Made by a program: the position numbers and the translations under genes. Below, piece after piece: positions 1-10,051 of a DNA stretch of 38,118 nt; the first letter of the stretch is position 1; each line of letters starts with the position of its first letter. Source of the stretch: an uncultured Alphaproteobacteria bacterium (GTDB lineage Bacteria > Pseudomonadota > Alphaproteobacteria > Caulobacterales > Caulobacteraceae); the NCBI GenBank assembly GCA_903842425.1, contig CAIMLY010000129.1:1-38118 (forward strand), read 5' to 3'. The notes under the pieces are model-generated. The model was given only the letters and a program-made list of their open reading frames with translations. It had not been told where the DNA came from and did no database searches.

Positions 1-168
1 CGCCAGGGCTTCGAGCCGGGGCTCGGGCACCGCCACATCGCCGACATTGGGCTCGATGGTGCAGAAGGGATAGTTGGCCGCCTGGGCCGCGGCCGTCTGG
101 GTCAGGGCGTTGAACAGGGTCGACTTGCCAACGTTGGGCAGGCCGACAATGGCGACTTTCAGGGCCAT
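1..168 (-). CDS. ychF: Redox-regulated ATPase YchF (Obg-like GTPase), N-terminal part; truncated by window edge
   Basis: Reverse-strand translation from ATG at 168 reads [55 protein letters not shown], with a P-loop and the Ych[11 protein letters not shown] motif. Confidence 0.95.
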   Translation of the reverse strand, partial: MALKVAIVGLPNVGKSTLFNALTQTAAAQAANYPFCTIEPNVGDVAVPEPRLEALA

Positions 169-226
169 GATGCAGGGAACTCCTCTGAACCGAAGGCGCC
201 GCGACTAGCACGCGCCGGGCCGGTGG

Positions 227-844
227 TCACGCCGGATCGCCCGGCTTGCGCGGGTCCATCTTCCCGGCGGGCGCCAGGCGCAGGACCTCGGCCTGGTAAC
301 GCTCGTCCTCACCCGCGGCGAGAAGGGGAGCGGCCCTGGCCACGGCCTCCAACAGGTCGGAGACCCAGGCCGCTTCACTCTTGTGGAAGTCGGACAGGAC
401 ATGGCCATGGACCCGGTCCTTGTGCCCCGGATGGCCCACGCCAAGGCGGGCCCGGCGGAAGTCCGGGCCGATGTGGGCGGTGACCGAGCGGACGCCGTTG
501 TTGCCGGCCGCCCCGCCCCCGGTCTTCATGCGGAAGCGACCTGCGGCGAGGTCGATCTCGTCGTAGAAGAGGACCAGGTCCGCCGGGGTGAGCTTGTAAA
601 ACTTCAGCGCCGCCGATACCGAGCGGCCGCTGTCATTGTAGAAGGTCTGCGGCTTCAGGGTGAGGGCCCGTACGGGACCTGTGGGCGTGTCTATGGCGCC
701 TTCCCGCGCCAGGGCCTGGAACCGGCTCCGCTCCGGGCTGAAGCCCCAGCGGGAGGCGATGGCGTCCACCGCCCGGAATCCGATGTTGTGCCGGTTGCCG
801 GCATAGGCCGGCCCCGGATTGCCCTGGCCCGCCAGGATCAGCAC
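227..844 (-). CDS. pth: Peptidyl-tRNA hydrolase
   Basis: MLILAGQGNPGPAYAGNRHNIGF... with GNPG, RHNIGF and GHKDRVHGHVLSDFHKSE motifs. Confidence 0.95.
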   Translation of the reverse strand: MLILAGQGNPGPAYAGNRHNIGFRAVDAIASRWGFSPERSRFQALAREGAIDTPTGPVRALTLKPQTFYNDSGRSVSAALKFYKLTPADLVLFYDEIDLAAGRFRMKTGGGAAGNNGVRSVTAHIGPDFRRARLGVGHPGHKDRVHGHVLSDFHKSEAAWVSDLLEAVARAAPLLAAGEDERYQAEVLRLAPAGKMDPRKPGDPA

Positions 845-864
845 GGCGGGCCGTCAGCCGGGCC

Positions 865-1464
865 CTAGGCCTCGGCGCCTTCCGCGCTGGCGGCCGAGGC
901 GGCTGCGGCCGAGCCGGCCACGGTGGCCACCACGACGTCGCCCGACGCCGCCGGGGTCGCGCCCTGGGGCAGCTTCAGGGAGCTGATGCGGATGGTCTCG
1001 CCGATGTCCAGGCCGGTCAGGTCATGGACGATCTCTTCGGGGATGTGGTCGGCGGGGCAGTTCAGCTCGATCTCGTGCAGCACGACATTGAGCGTACCGC
1101 CGCGCTTCAGGCCCGGCGAGGCTTCCGCGTTGCGGAAGTGGACCGGAACGGCGATGCGGATCTGCTGGTGCGCGTCGACGCGATAGAGGTCGAAGTGCCA
1201 GGGCTCGTCAGTCACCGGGTGCATGTCGACGACCTTGGCGATGACCGGCTGGGTCTCCTCGCCGTACTTCAGGGTCACCAGGTGGCCCAGGAGCTTGCCG
1301 GTGTAGAGCGCCTTGCGGAACTCGTTGGCCCGGACGGCGATGGCCACGGGATCCTTGGCGCCGCCGTAGAGCACGCCGGGGACCTTGCCCTCACGACGGG
1401 TGGAGCGGGCGCCGCCCGTTCCGGTGCGCTCGCGGACTTCGACGTTCAGAATGATATCGGCCAT
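865..1464 (-). CDS. rplY: 50S ribosomal protein L25/general stress protein Ctc
   Basis: N-terminus ILNVEVRERTGTGGARSTRREGKVPGVLYGG is typical of bacterial L25/Ctc; adjacent to pth as in many proteobacteria. Confidence 0.94.
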   Translation of the reverse strand: MADIILNVEVRERTGTGGARSTRREGKVPGVLYGGAKDPVAIAVRANEFRKALYTGKLLGHLVTLKYGEETQPVIAKVVDMHPVTDEPWHFDLYRVDAHQQIRIAVPVHFRNAEASPGLKRGGTLNVVLHEIELNCPADHIPEEIVHDLTGLDIGETIRISSLKLPQGATPAASGDVVVATVAGSAAAASAASAEGAEA

Positions 1465-1485
1465 GGCCCTGCCTCGAAACGAAAC

Positions 1486-1508
1486 CGCCGCGCGGACGCC
1501 GCGCGGCG
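1486..1508 (-). promoter_or_regulatory. GC-rich hairpin in the rplY 5' leader
   Basis: Perfect 10-bp inverted repeat CGCCGCGCGG-CGT-CCGCGCGGCG (minus strand), between the candidate promoter and the rplY start. Confidence 0.45.
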
Positions 1509-1540
1509 ACGGACGACCCGGTTGGGTCGAAAGGTGCGGC

Positions 1541-1569
1541 TAGATACACAAAACGCGGGCGGCTTGCAA
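1541..1569 (-). promoter_or_regulatory. Candidate promoter for rplY
   Basis: Minus strand TTGCAA - 17 nt - TATCTA, about 77 nt upstream of the rplY ATG. Confidence 0.45.
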
Positions 1570-1595
1570 CGGGCGAGCCGCTCCCCGGGGGCGCC

Positions 1596-2621
1596 TTACT
1601 TCTTCTTCGCCGCGGGCTTGCGGGCCGGCGCCGCCGCCTGGGTGGGCTTGTTCGGCCTCACCGTCGGCACGAACCTGGGCTCGTAGGGTTCCTTCTGGCC
1701 GGACGCCTTGATGACGCACCTGCCGCTGTCCATCATGATGTGCTGTCCGAGGCAGAAGATGTCCTCGTAGTAGGGCTTGGAAACGGCCAGGCACTGGTTG
1801 GTGTTCAGCTTGGTCATCCGGGCGCAGCTGCCGATGTTGGGGTCCTGCATCACCGCGCTGACGTTCTCGTTGCGCATGGAGCCGGCCTGTCCCAGCACGG
1901 CCATGGCGGCCACGGCCAGGGACCGGACCACCGTCTGGCTGTAGGGCGCCTCCACCGGGCCGCCTGCAGGCCGCCGGGCGGCGGCGTCGGCGCGCAGTTC
2001 GGCTTCGCTCAGGCTGCTGTCGAAGAAGATGGCCGACAGGGACTTGGCGTTGGCCAGGCGCTCCGTGCGGTTGGCCACCTCGACCTTGGACCAGGCCTGC
2101 TTCTGGACGTCGTAGGCCGACTGCTTCACGGCCTTTCCGGCGTCGTACAGGCGCTGGCCGTCCTCGGCCAGGACCAGGGCGACCCGGCTGGCGGCCTCGC
2201 CGGACCCGCGGATGCCCAGCACGTTGTAGGGATTGGCCGCGAGGCTCTCGGCCAGCTGCAGCCTCTGGGCCTCGCCGATGGCCTGGGCGCGGACGCCGGC
2301 GACGAAGGCGGGGTCCTCAAGGGCGACGATCGCCCCGTAGGCCATGACGCCCTGCATGATCTGGCCGGATTCGATCGTACTGCCGGCCTCCACCGCCTTG
2401 GACACCGAAGAGCCGTCGACAAAGGCCGGCGAGATGGAGGAGGTGCGGTCGATGAAGTTCCGGTAGGCGCCGGCCTGGTCGATGATCTTGGGAGCCAGGC
2501 TGATCTCGGGCGGCTTGCTGGGTGCGACGGCGAGTGGCTTCTCGGGACCGCAGGCGGCCAGGCCCAGCCCGGCAAGGGCGATGGCGGCGAGGCCGGAGCG
2601 GAGGGTCTTGGACTGGAACAT
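1596..2621 (-). CDS. Putative lipoprotein of unknown function
   Basis: Signal peptide with lipobox-like GLAACG; long coherent ORF with Lys-rich C-terminus; no family recognised. Confidence 0.75.
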   Translation of the reverse strand: MFQSKTLRSGLAAIALAGLGLAACGPEKPLAVAPSKPPEISLAPKIIDQAGAYRNFIDRTSSISPAFVDGSSVSKAVEAGSTIESGQIMQGVMAYGAIVALEDPAFVAGVRAQAIGEAQRLQLAESLAANPYNVLGIRGSGEAASRVALVLAEDGQRLYDAGKAVKQSAYDVQKQAWSKVEVANRTERLANAKSLSAIFFDSSLSEAELRADAAARRPAGGPVEAPYSQTVVRSLAVAAMAVLGQAGSMRNENVSAVMQDPNIGSCARMTKLNTNQCLAVSKPYYEDIFCLGQHIMMDSGRCVIKASGQKEPYEPRFVPTVRPNKPTQAAAPARKPAAKKK

Positions 2622-2712
2622 GCGGTTTCGCTCCCCGGGGCTTCCGCTGCGGGTCGTGCGGATTCAGCGTGAAAGTATTCCCTGTTTCGCCGCGCAGGGC
2701 AAACCCGCTGGG

Positions 2713-3648
2713 TCAGTCAAAAAGCTTGGAGACCGATTCCTCGTTGGCGATCCGCCGGACGGCCTCGCCGATCAGGGCTGCACAGGTCACCATCCGGATC
2801 TTCGAGGCGCCTGCGACCTGGGTCGTCGCCTCGATGGAGTCGGTGATCACCAGTTCCTTCAGGACGGACTTCTGGACCCGCTCGTAGGCCGCGCCGGACA
2901 GGACGCCGTGGGTGACATAGGCCGACACCTCCACCGCACCGGCGTCGATCAGGGACTGGGCGGCGTTGCAGAGGGTGCCCGCAGAGTCGACGATGTCGTC
3001 GAAAAGGATCAGGCGTCGGCCCTCGACATCGCCGATGATGTTGGCGACCTCGCTCTTGCCGGGCCCGGAACGCCGCTTGTCGACGATGGCCAGCTCGGCG
3101 TTCAGCCGGCTGGCGACGGCCAGGGCCCGCACCACGCCGCCGACGTCCGGCGAGACGATGAGCAGGTCCTCGGTGCGCTCGTAGTGGGCCTTGATGTCGC
3201 CCGCCATCAGCGGGGCCGAGACCAGGTTGTCCGTCGGGATGTCAAAGAAGCCCTGGATCTGGCCCGAGTGCAGGTCCATCGTCAGGACCCGGTCTGCACC
3301 GGCCCGGGTGATCAGGTTGGCGACAAGCTTGGCGGAGATGGGCGTGCGCCCGCCGGTCTTCCGGTCCTGCCGCGCATAGCCGAAGTAGGGCATGACCGCC
3401 GTGATCCGCCGTGCCGACGCCCGCTTCAGGGCGTCGATGCAGATCAGCAGCTCCATCAGGTTGTCATTGGCCGGATAGCTGGTCGACTGGATGACGAAGA
3501 CGTCCTCGCCCCGGACGTTCTCGTCGATGGTCACGAAGATCTCGTTGTCCGAGAAGCGCTTCACCTGCGCCCGTGTCAGGGGCAGGTCGAGGTGGGAGGC
3601 CACCGCCTCGGCAAGGGTCCGGTTTGAGTTGCCAGCCAGCAGCTTCAT
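2713..3648 (-). CDS. prs: Ribose-phosphate pyrophosphokinase
   Basis: [39 protein letters not shown]...[21 protein letters not shown]...[18 protein letters not shown]...; start set at ATG 3648 inside the longer listed ORF. Confidence 0.96.
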   Translation of the reverse strand: MKLLAGNSNRTLAEAVASHLDLPLTRAQVKRFSDNEIFVTIDENVRGEDVFVIQSTSYPANDNLMELLICIDALKRASARRITAVMPYFGYARQDRKTGGRTPISAKLVANLITRAGADRVLTMDLHSGQIQGFFDIPTDNLVSAPLMAGDIKAHYERTEDLLIVSPDVGGVVRALAVASRLNAELAIVDKRRSGPGKSEVANIIGDVEGRRLILFDDIVDSAGTLCNAAQSLIDAGAVEVSAYVTHGVLSGAAYERVQKSVLKELVITDSIEATTQVAGASKIRMVTCAALIGEAVRRIANEESVSKLFD

Positions 3649-3680
3649 CGGGACTCTCCGCCTCATTTCGCCCTTCCCGG

Positions 3681-3709
3681 CTTGTAGGCAGGGCGGGAGA
3701 AGGGGGCAA
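3681..3709 (-). promoter_or_regulatory. Candidate housekeeping promoter for prs
   Basis: Minus strand TTGCCCC - 14 nt - CCTACAAG, close to the Caulobacter consensus TTGACGS-N10-14-GCTANAWC; about 33 nt upstream of the ATG. Confidence 0.4.
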
Positions 3710-3731
3710 GGCCCGCCGGCCGGATTTCGGC

Positions 3732-4508
3732 TCAGGCCAGGGTGATGGCGGACAGCAGCCGTCCGAAGTCGGGCTCGCCCCGGTGCAGCGCCCTGCGGTT
3801 GGAATAGAAGCGGTCGGCGTCGGCGTAGGTGTCCGCGCCGATCCACTCGGCCTGGTCCACGCCCGCGCGGGCCAGTCGGGCGAGGGCGTAGGCGGGGAGG
3901 TCGAACCGCAGGCGGTCGCCGTCGCCCGCGGCGAAGTAGGCGGCGCTCGCCGGCGCCTCGGCCACGACCTGGTCCCGGAACTCGGGGCCCACCTCGTAGG
4001 ACCCGGGTCCGATGCAGGGGCCGACCACGGCGACGATCCGGTCCGGCCGCGCGCCCAGGGCGGTCATGGCGGCGACGCCGGCCTCGAGGACCCCGGAGAG
4101 GGCGCCGCGCCATCCGGCGTGGACGGCGGCGACCACCCGGGCCGCCGGGTCGGCCATGAGGACGGGCGCGCAGTCGGCGGCCAGGGCGCCGCACAGGACC
4201 CCGGGGGTCCCGGTGGCCACGCCGTCTCCCTCGGGTCGGGCCTCCCCGAAGGGCCTGTCCGTGGCGTGGACCACCGCCGAGTGAACCTGGTAGGCGATGC
4301 TTAGGGCCTCGGGCGGAAGGCCCAGGGCCGCTGCAGCGCGGGCCTGGTTCTCGCTGACGGCGGCGGGGTCGTCGCCGGATCCCCGGCCCAGGTTCAGTCC
4401 CGCATAGATTCCGGTGGAGACCCCGCCCCGCCGGGTGAAGAAGGCGTGCCGGACGCCGGCCAGGCCCAGCCGGGGGGAGGTCAGGAACTCCACGGATGGT
4501 GCGCTCAT
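3732..4508 (-). CDS. pgeF: Peptidoglycan editing factor PgeF (YfiH/laccase-domain family)
   Basis: Motifs [56 protein letters not shown]. Confidence 0.93.
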   Translation of the reverse strand: MSAPSVEFLTSPRLGLAGVRHAFFTRRGGVSTGIYAGLNLGRGSGDDPAAVSENQARAAAALGLPPEALSIAYQVHSAVVHATDRPFGEARPEGDGVATGTPGVLCGALAADCAPVLMADPAARVVAAVHAGWRGALSGVLEAGVAAMTALGARPDRIVAVVGPCIGPGSYEVGPEFRDQVVAEAPASAAYFAAGDGDRLRFDLPAYALARLARAGVDQAEWIGADTYADADRFYSNRRALHRGEPDFGRLLSAITLA

Positions 4509-4510
4509 GG

Positions 4511-5566
4511 TCAGGCTCCGAAGCCCGGCGGCTGCAGGCCGGGGGAATGAAGGGCGACGGCGAGGAAGAGCTCGCCCATCTGGTCGGGGCCGGCGAGGCG
4601 CTCGACCTGGCGCGCCAGCCGGGGGATCTCGTCGGGACGGGCTCGGCCAAGGGCGGCGGCCCGGGACTCCAGGCCCAGGGCGTGCAGGAAGGCGCCCTGG
4701 CTGCTGGGGCCGGCGGTCTCGACCCCCTCGCGGCGGGCGGCGGCGAGGACAGCGGGGAAGTCGGCGTGGACCGTCAGGTCCACCTGCCCTGGCCGGGCGA
4801 GGGGATCCTCGCGCCTGTGGCCCGATACGGCCTGGAGGGTGTCGCCCAGGCCGGCTGTGGCCCGGCCATAGTCCAACAGCAGGGCGGCGCCGCCATCCGA
4901 GGCGATGCGGGCGCCGATTTCCGCCCCCAGGGCCTCCTGGGCCGGGGAGGTCTCCAGGACGGCGCCCTCAGGCGCAGCGGTAGGCGCCGACGCCAGCTGG
5001 GGCGCCGGCGCGAGGCCGAAGACCAGCCGGTCGCCGTCCAGGCCGATGCGCCTCTCCTTCCAGGCCCCGGCGCGCCACTCCCACTGGCGGGCCGGCAGGC
5101 AGTCCAGGACCTCGTTGCCCACCAGCAGCAGGGGCGCGCCGGCAGGGACGTCCTCCAGACGGTCGACCTGGCGGACCCCGGGCCCAAGCCGGTGCGCCTG
5201 AAGATCCCGGAGGGGACGGGAGGGCTCCACCAGCCAGACCTCCGCAGCCTCCCCGAAAGCCGGGTCCAGGCGGGCGGCGCGGAGCAGGTCGGACATCAGG
5301 GTCCCGTCGCCGGGCCCCAGCTCCACCAGGCGGAAAGGGGCGGGACGGTCCATCTGGCGCCAGAGGTCGACCATCCAGAGGCCGATGAGTTCGCCGAACA
5401 TCTGGCTGACCAGCGGGGCGGTGATGAAGTCGCCCTGGTCGCCCAGGGCTGGCCGGGTGGCGTAGTAGCCGTCGCGGGGATCATGCAGGCAAAGGTGCAT
5501 GTACTCGGCGACGCTCATCGGGCCGCCGGTGCGGATCCGGTCGGCGATCCGGGCCGCGAGGCTCAC
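4511..5566 (-). CDS. MidA/NDUFAF7-family SAM-dependent methyltransferase (DUF185)
   Basis: [55 protein letters not shown] and [15 protein letters not shown] are characteristic. Confidence 0.92.
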   Translation of the reverse strand: MSLAARIADRIRTGGPMSVAEYMHLCLHDPRDGYYATRPALGDQGDFITAPLVSQMFGELIGLWMVDLWRQMDRPAPFRLVELGPGDGTLMSDLLRAARLDPAFGEAAEVWLVEPSRPLRDLQAHRLGPGVRQVDRLEDVPAGAPLLLVGNEVLDCLPARQWEWRAGAWKERRIGLDGDRLVFGLAPAPQLASAPTAAPEGAVLETSPAQEALGAEIGARIASDGGAALLLDYGRATAGLGDTLQAVSGHRREDPLARPGQVDLTVHADFPAVLAAARREGVETAGPSSQGAFLHALGLESRAAALGRARPDEIPRLARQVERLAGPDQMGELFLAVALHSPGLQPPGFGA

Positions 5567-6387
5567 CGGGCGCCGGGGCCCGGGCCGGCGGTGAGGCCTC
5601 GGCGGACCAGCCAGGCGCCGAACAGGACCATGGGCAGGCTGAGGATCATTCCCATGGTCAGCCCGAGGGGAAGGGCCGGCATGTAGAAGTCGGGCTCCCG
5701 GACTGTCTCGACCAGGATCCGGGCCATGCCGTAGCCGGCGAAGAAGAGGCCGGCTGTCACCCCGGGCCGCGCCAGGAGGCCCGCCCTGTGGGTCGCCCAG
5801 CGCAGGACCAGGAACAGGACGACGCCTTCCAGGGCGGCTTCATAGAGCTGGCTCGGATGCCGCGCCTCGGGACCGGCGGCGGGAAACACCATGGCCCAGG
5901 GAAGGTCCGTCGGCCGGCCCCAGAGCTCGCCGTTGATGAAGTTGGCGATCCGGCCGAGGAACAGGCCGATGGGAACCACGGCGCACACCAGGTCGCCCAG
6001 CGAGAAGAGATCCAGGCCGCGCCGGCGGACAAACAGCGCGACGGCGACCAGCACGCCCAGGCAGCCGCCATGGAAGCTCATGCCCCCGTTCCAGACCTTG
6101 AGGACTTCCAGGGGGTCGGTCAGCAGGATCCCGGGCGTGTAGAAGAGGACATGGCCCAGCCGCCCACCGGCGATGATCCCCAGGGTGATCCACAGGACCA
6201 GGTCCTCCAGGCCCGACTTGTCCACAGGCGGCGCCCGGCTTCCCCACAGGGCGGGCCGGCCGACCATGGACCCGGCGTAGCGCCAGGCCGCGAGGATGCC
6301 GATGATATAGGCGAGGGCATACCAGCGGATGGCCAGGGGCCCGATCTGGATCAGGACAGGGTCCATCTGCGGATAGGGCAGGGCCAA
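5563..6387 (-). CDS. lgt: Prolipoprotein diacylglyceryl transferase
   Basis: HGGCLGVLVAV and GRIANFINGELWGRPTDLPWAMVFP signatures, multi-TM protein. Confidence 0.95.
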   Translation of the reverse strand: MALPYPQMDPVLIQIGPLAIRWYALAYIIGILAAWRYAGSMVGRPALWGSRAPPVDKSGLEDLVLWITLGIIAGGRLGHVLFYTPGILLTDPLEVLKVWNGGMSFHGGCLGVLVAVALFVRRRGLDLFSLGDLVCAVVPIGLFLGRIANFINGELWGRPTDLPWAMVFPAAGPEARHPSQLYEAALEGVVLFLVLRWATHRAGLLARPGVTAGLFFAGYGMARILVETVREPDFYMPALPLGLTMGMILSLPMVLFGAWLVRRGLTAGPGPGAR

Positions 6388-6416
6388 GGCGCGTCTCCGG
6401 GTGACTACGGACCCTT

Positions 6417-6445
6417 GATCTAGCCGAGAACCCCTTCGCTTTCAC
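6417..6445 (-). promoter_or_regulatory. Candidate housekeeping promoter for lgt
   Basis: Minus strand GCTAGATC exactly matches GCTANAWC, 14 nt after a weak -35 (GTGAAAG). Confidence 0.45.
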
Positions 6446-6469
6446 CCCCGCAGGGCCCATATTCACGGC

Positions 6470-6724
6470 ATGCAGACACAGAACCCCTTCCTCGATGAGA
6501 TGGCCCGCCTGACAAACGCCGCCATGGGCCTGGCCCAGAGCGCGGGCGATGAGGCCAAGGCCGCCTTCCGCTCCCAGGCTGACCGGTGGGTGGCCGAACT
6601 GGACCTTGTCCGGCGGGACGAGCTCGACGCCGTCCGGGCCGAGCTCGCCGCCCTCCGCGAGGAGGTCGCCGCCCTGCGCGCCGCACCCCCTCCCCGGGCG
6701 ACCCGCAAGCCCGCACCCAAATGA
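6470..6724 (+). CDS. UbiK/BMFP-family accessory protein (YqiC-like)
   Basis: Short protein MQTQNPFLDEMARLTNAAMGLAQSAGDEAKAAFRSQADRWVAELDLVRRDELDAVRAELAALREEVAAL with C-terminal coiled coil. Confidence 0.85.
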   Translation: MQTQNPFLDEMARLTNAAMGLAQSAGDEAKAAFRSQADRWVAELDLVRRDELDAVRAELAALREEVAALRAAPPPRATRKPAPK

Positions 6725-6849
6725 TCCACAGGTCCTGACCGCATCAGGGCCAATAAAGGGTGAATCCCGCTGTAGGGAATCTCCCGATCCGGATTAGCTT
6801 CCCCTCAGGAGATCGACGATTCGAGCTCAGTGAGGAGGCGTTGGGCCCC

Positions 6850-7353
6850 ATGGAATCCCCCCTGTCCGAGGACGAGGCCCTGTTCAGCCAGGACCCCCTG
6901 GACGTGGTCGAGCATGTCCTCGAGGCCGAAAACCTGCAGTTCGACAGGACCGAGCGCGGCGACGTCGCCTTCACCCTTTCGGGAGGCTGGCGGGACTTCG
7001 GGCTCTGCTTCACCTGGCGCCCGGACGTCGACTGCCTCCAGGTCAGCCTCTCCCTCGACATGCGGGCGCCTGCGGACCTCCGCGGCCAGGTGTTCGAGCT
7101 CCTCGCCGGGGTGAACGCCCGCGCGTCGCTGGGCCTGTTCGAGATGCGGGACGACGGCGAGATTCTCTTCCGGTTCGGAACCCCCCTCCTGCCGGGCGAG
7201 TATCCGGGCCTTGGCCAGACGGCGGGAATGATCGACGTGGCCATGGAGGCCGCCGAGCGCTTCTTCCCGGCCTTCGACTTCCTGATCCGCTGCGGTCGCC
7301 CGCCCGCCGAGGCGCTGTCGGCCTGCATGTTCGAGACGGTGGGCTCGGCCTGA
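6850..7353 (+). CDS. YbjN domain-containing protein
   Basis: MESPLSEDEALFSQDPLDVVEHVLEAENLQFDRTERGDVAFTLSGGWRDFGLCFTWRPD... resembles YbjN-family proteins; start chosen at ATG 6850. Confidence 0.8.
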   Translation: MESPLSEDEALFSQDPLDVVEHVLEAENLQFDRTERGDVAFTLSGGWRDFGLCFTWRPDVDCLQVSLSLDMRAPADLRGQVFELLAGVNARASLGLFEMRDDGEILFRFGTPLLPGEYPGLGQTAGMIDVAMEAAERFFPAFDFLIRCGRPPAEALSACMFETVGSA

Positions 7354-7416
7354 GGCCGCGCCCCGGGTTCCCCTTTTTGCGGCGCGCGCTCTAATGGGGC
7401 GGAAGCGGAGGCGGAG

Positions 7417-8211
7417 ATGACCCCTGTTCTGATGCTTGGCGCCGGGCGCCTGGGCGGCGCCCTGATCGAAGGCTGGAGCCGTTTCGGCGGACCTGCAGGG
7501 GCGGACCTTCTGGTCCTGGACCCAACGCCCTCCGAGGCGGCCCTGGCCGCGGGGCGCGCCGGCGCGCTGCTGTCTCCGGGTCCCGCCGACCTGGCGAGGG
7601 CCGGCACGGTCCTCCTGGCGGTGAAGCCCCAGATCTGGCGCGAGGTTGCGGCAGCCGTCGCGCCGGACCTTTCCGCGGACGCCGTGATCGTCTCCGTGGC
7701 CGCCGGCGTGCGCGCCTCGGATATCTCGGAAGCCCTCGGCGGGCGCAGGGTCGCCCGGGTCATGCCCACCACGGCGGTCGCCGTCGGCCGGGGCGTGGCC
7801 AGCCTCTTCGCCACGGACCCCGAGGCCGCCGCCCGGGCCCGCGCCCTGTTCGCCCCCGTCGCCACGGTTGTGGACCTGGCGGAAGAGCACCTCCTGCACG
7901 CCGCCACCGGGGTCTCCGGTTCTGCACCGGCCTATTTCTACGCCTTCGTCGAGGCCCTGGAGGCCGCGGGCGTCGCCGCCGGCCTGCCGGCCGACGCCGC
8001 CCGGGACCTCGCCCGGGCCACCATGGTCGGCGCGGCCGCCCTGATGGACGCCAGCGGGGAAGACCCGGCGGAACTGCGCCGCCAGGTCACCTCGCCCAAG
8101 GGCACGACCGAGGCCGCCCTGGGGGTGTTGATGGGTGAAGGGGGGCTCTTCCCCCTGCTGGAGGCGGCGGTCGCGGCCGCCGCCCGCCGCTCGGCGGAGC
8201 TGGGCGGCTAG
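7417..8211 (+). CDS. proC: Pyrroline-5-carboxylate reductase
   Basis: LGAGRLGGALIEGW, VLLAVKPQIW, ARVMPTTAVAVGRGV, TGVSGSAPAYFYAFVEALEAAGVAAGL motifs. Confidence 0.94.
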   Translation: MTPVLMLGAGRLGGALIEGWSRFGGPAGADLLVLDPTPSEAALAAGRAGALLSPGPADLARAGTVLLAVKPQIWREVAAAVAPDLSADAVIVSVAAGVRASDISEALGGRRVARVMPTTAVAVGRGVASLFATDPEAAARARALFAPVATVVDLAEEHLLHAATGVSGSAPAYFYAFVEALEAAGVAAGLPADAARDLARATMVGAAALMDASGEDPAELRRQVTSPKGTTEAALGVLMGEGGLFPLLEAAVAAAARRSAELGG

Positions 8212-8642
8212 TCCGCCGGGGTCCAGGCCTGGGCCTGGCAGATCACGGTCACACAGCCCTCGACCTTCAGGCCGCCGTTGGCCGAGAGGCTCATCTTCGA
8301 ATCGTAGGTGCGTCCGGAATTCGGGTCATAAATCTTGCCGCCCGACCATCGCCCCGGCCCGGCCGGAGAAAAATCGCGGATGATCTGGAGGCCCACGATG
8401 GGGCGGCTGCGCATCGCCGGATTGGGATTGGCTTCATCCCGGGCCTCCGCGGCGGACTTGCCGCCACGGTCGCGCGCCCAGACAATGCTGCCACAAAGCT
8501 TCTGGCCGCAGGGCGCAATCCGGACCTTCGCCATCCTGTCCTGTGTGTACCAGGTCCCGACGGGGGAGGCGGCGGCCAGGGCCTGGCCGGCGGAAAGCAA
8601 GAGGGCGGCGCCGGCGAGGACGGCGGAGAGGCGGTGCGTCAT
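8208..8642 (-). CDS. DUF2147 domain-containing secreted protein
   Basis: MTHRLSAVLAGAALLLSAGQALAAASPVGTWYTQDRMAKVRIAPCGQKLCGSIVWARD: signal peptide plus DUF2147 pattern. Confidence 0.85.
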   Translation of the reverse strand: MTHRLSAVLAGAALLLSAGQALAAASPVGTWYTQDRMAKVRIAPCGQKLCGSIVWARDRGGKSAAEARDEANPNPAMRSRPIVGLQIIRDFSPAGPGRWSGGKIYDPNSGRTYDSKMSLSANGGLKVEGCVTVICQAQAWTPAD

Positions 8643-8698
8643 GGGGATCTCCGGAAGCTTGGAGGGACATTGCCGCACTTTGGCCCGTCTGCAAGCCC

Positions 8699-10051
8699 TC
8701 AGCCCAGGCCAGGCAGCCTCAGGACGGCCCGCAGTCCGCCCAGGGGAGACTCCTCCAGCCGCACGTCGCCGCCATGGCTCCGGGCGGCGTCGCGGGCAAT
8801 GGCGAGGCCCAGGCCCACGCCCTTGGCGTTCTGGTTGCGGGACTCGTCCAGCCGGTTGAAAGCCCGGAAGGCCTCCTCCCGGCGCTCGGGCGGGATGCCC
8901 GGGCCGTCGTCATCGACCCGGACCGTGATTCCGGAGGGTGCTTGCTCCACCTCGACGCGCACCTGTGAGCCATGGGCCGCCGCGTTGCCGACCAGGTTGG
9001 CCAGGGCGCGCTTCAGGGCGCTCCTGCGGCCGTGAAAGGGCGCGGCCCCTGGCGCGGACACAGTGATGTCTGCGCCGGCGCGCCGGGCGCCCTCGGCCGC
9101 CTCGCGGGCCAGGTCCGCAAGGTCCAGGTCGACGGCCTGCTCGCCGCTCTCGCCCCGGGCGAAGGCCAGGTACTCGTCGATCATGTGCTCCATCTCCGAC
9201 AGGTCCTGCTTCATGGCCCGGGTGGAGGGACCGGGCTCGGCGAGGGCGAGCTCCAGCCGCAGGCGGGTCAGGGGCGTGCGCAGGTCGTGGCTGACGGAGG
9301 CGAGGAGGGCGGTCCTCTGCTCGATGTGCCGCTGGATCCGGGCCTTCATGGACAGGAAGGCCCGTGCAGCCTGTCGCACCTCGCGCGCGCCATGGGGCTT
9401 GAAGGCGGGGGCCTCCCGTCCGCGTCCGAAATCCTCGGCGGCCTGGGCGAGGCGCTCGATGGCCCGGACCTGGTTGCGGATGAAGATGAGGGAGACCCCC
9501 GTCAGGATCAGGGTCGCCGCCGCCATCCAGCCGAGGAAGATCAGTCCCTGGGTGGCCACCGCCCGCTCCCGGGGCGCCAGGACCCGCAGGACCCCGCCCC
9601 GGGTCTGGACCCGGATGTCGACATAGGCGGGGTAGCGGGTGGTGTCGAACCAGAACGGGGCGTCGATCCGCGCCGACAGGGCCTGCCGCAGGGACGAGTC
9701 CACCGCCGCAAGGGCGTTGCGGCGTCGGGTCTCCGGAAGTCGCCGCCCCGGCTGGAAGGCGATGGACAGGCTCATGGAGCGCTCCGCCCGCCCGGCGGTC
9801 CTGGCCAGGCCCGCCGGAGTCGGATCGTCCTCGTAGCTCTCGACCGCCCAGGCGATGTCGCCGGCCAGGCCCTCGGACAGGCGCATGGTCACCGTTCGCC
9901 AGTGGGCGTCGAAGAAGACCCAGGCCACCGCCAGCTGCATCAGGGCGACGGGCAGGACGATGATCAGGAAGGTGCGCCCGTAGAGGGTTGTCGGCAGGCT
10001 GCGCTTGATCAGCCGCCGCCAGGCGTCCGGGGCGGGGCCGAGGCGGGCCAT
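8699..10051 (-). CDS. EnvZ-type sensor histidine kinase
   Basis: LPTTLYGRTFLIIVLPVALMQ, HAMP-like segment, H-box VSHDLRTPLTRLRLELAL, ATPase motifs DDDGPGIP and GVGLGLAI. Confidence 0.9.
   Translation of the reverse strand: MARLGPAPDAWRRLIKRSLPTTLYGRTFLIIVLPVALMQLAVAWVFFDAHWRTVTMRLSEGLAGDIAWAVESYEDDPTPAGLARTAGRAERSMSLSIAFQPGRRLPETRRRNALAAVDSSLRQALSARIDAPFWFDTTRYPAYVDIRVQTRGGVLRVLAPRERAVATQGLIFLGWMAAATLILTGVSLIFIRNQVRAIERLAQAAEDFGRGREAPAFKPHGAREVRQAARAFLSMKARIQRHIEQRTALLASVSHDLRTPLTRLRLELALAEPGPSTRAMKQDLSEMEHMIDEYLAFARGESGEQAVDLDLADLAREAAEGARRAGADITVSAPGAAPFHGRRSALKRALANLVGNAAAHGSQVRVEVEQAPSGITVRVDDDGPGIPPERREEAFRAFNRLDESRNQNAKGVGLGLAIARDAARSHGGDVRLEESPLGGLRAVLRLPGLG

Noticed and set aside
3649-4650. 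N-terminal extension of the prs ORF
   Set aside because: Arg/Pro/Gly-rich frame read through pgeF on the same strand; PRPP synthetase homology starts at MKLLAGN (3648).
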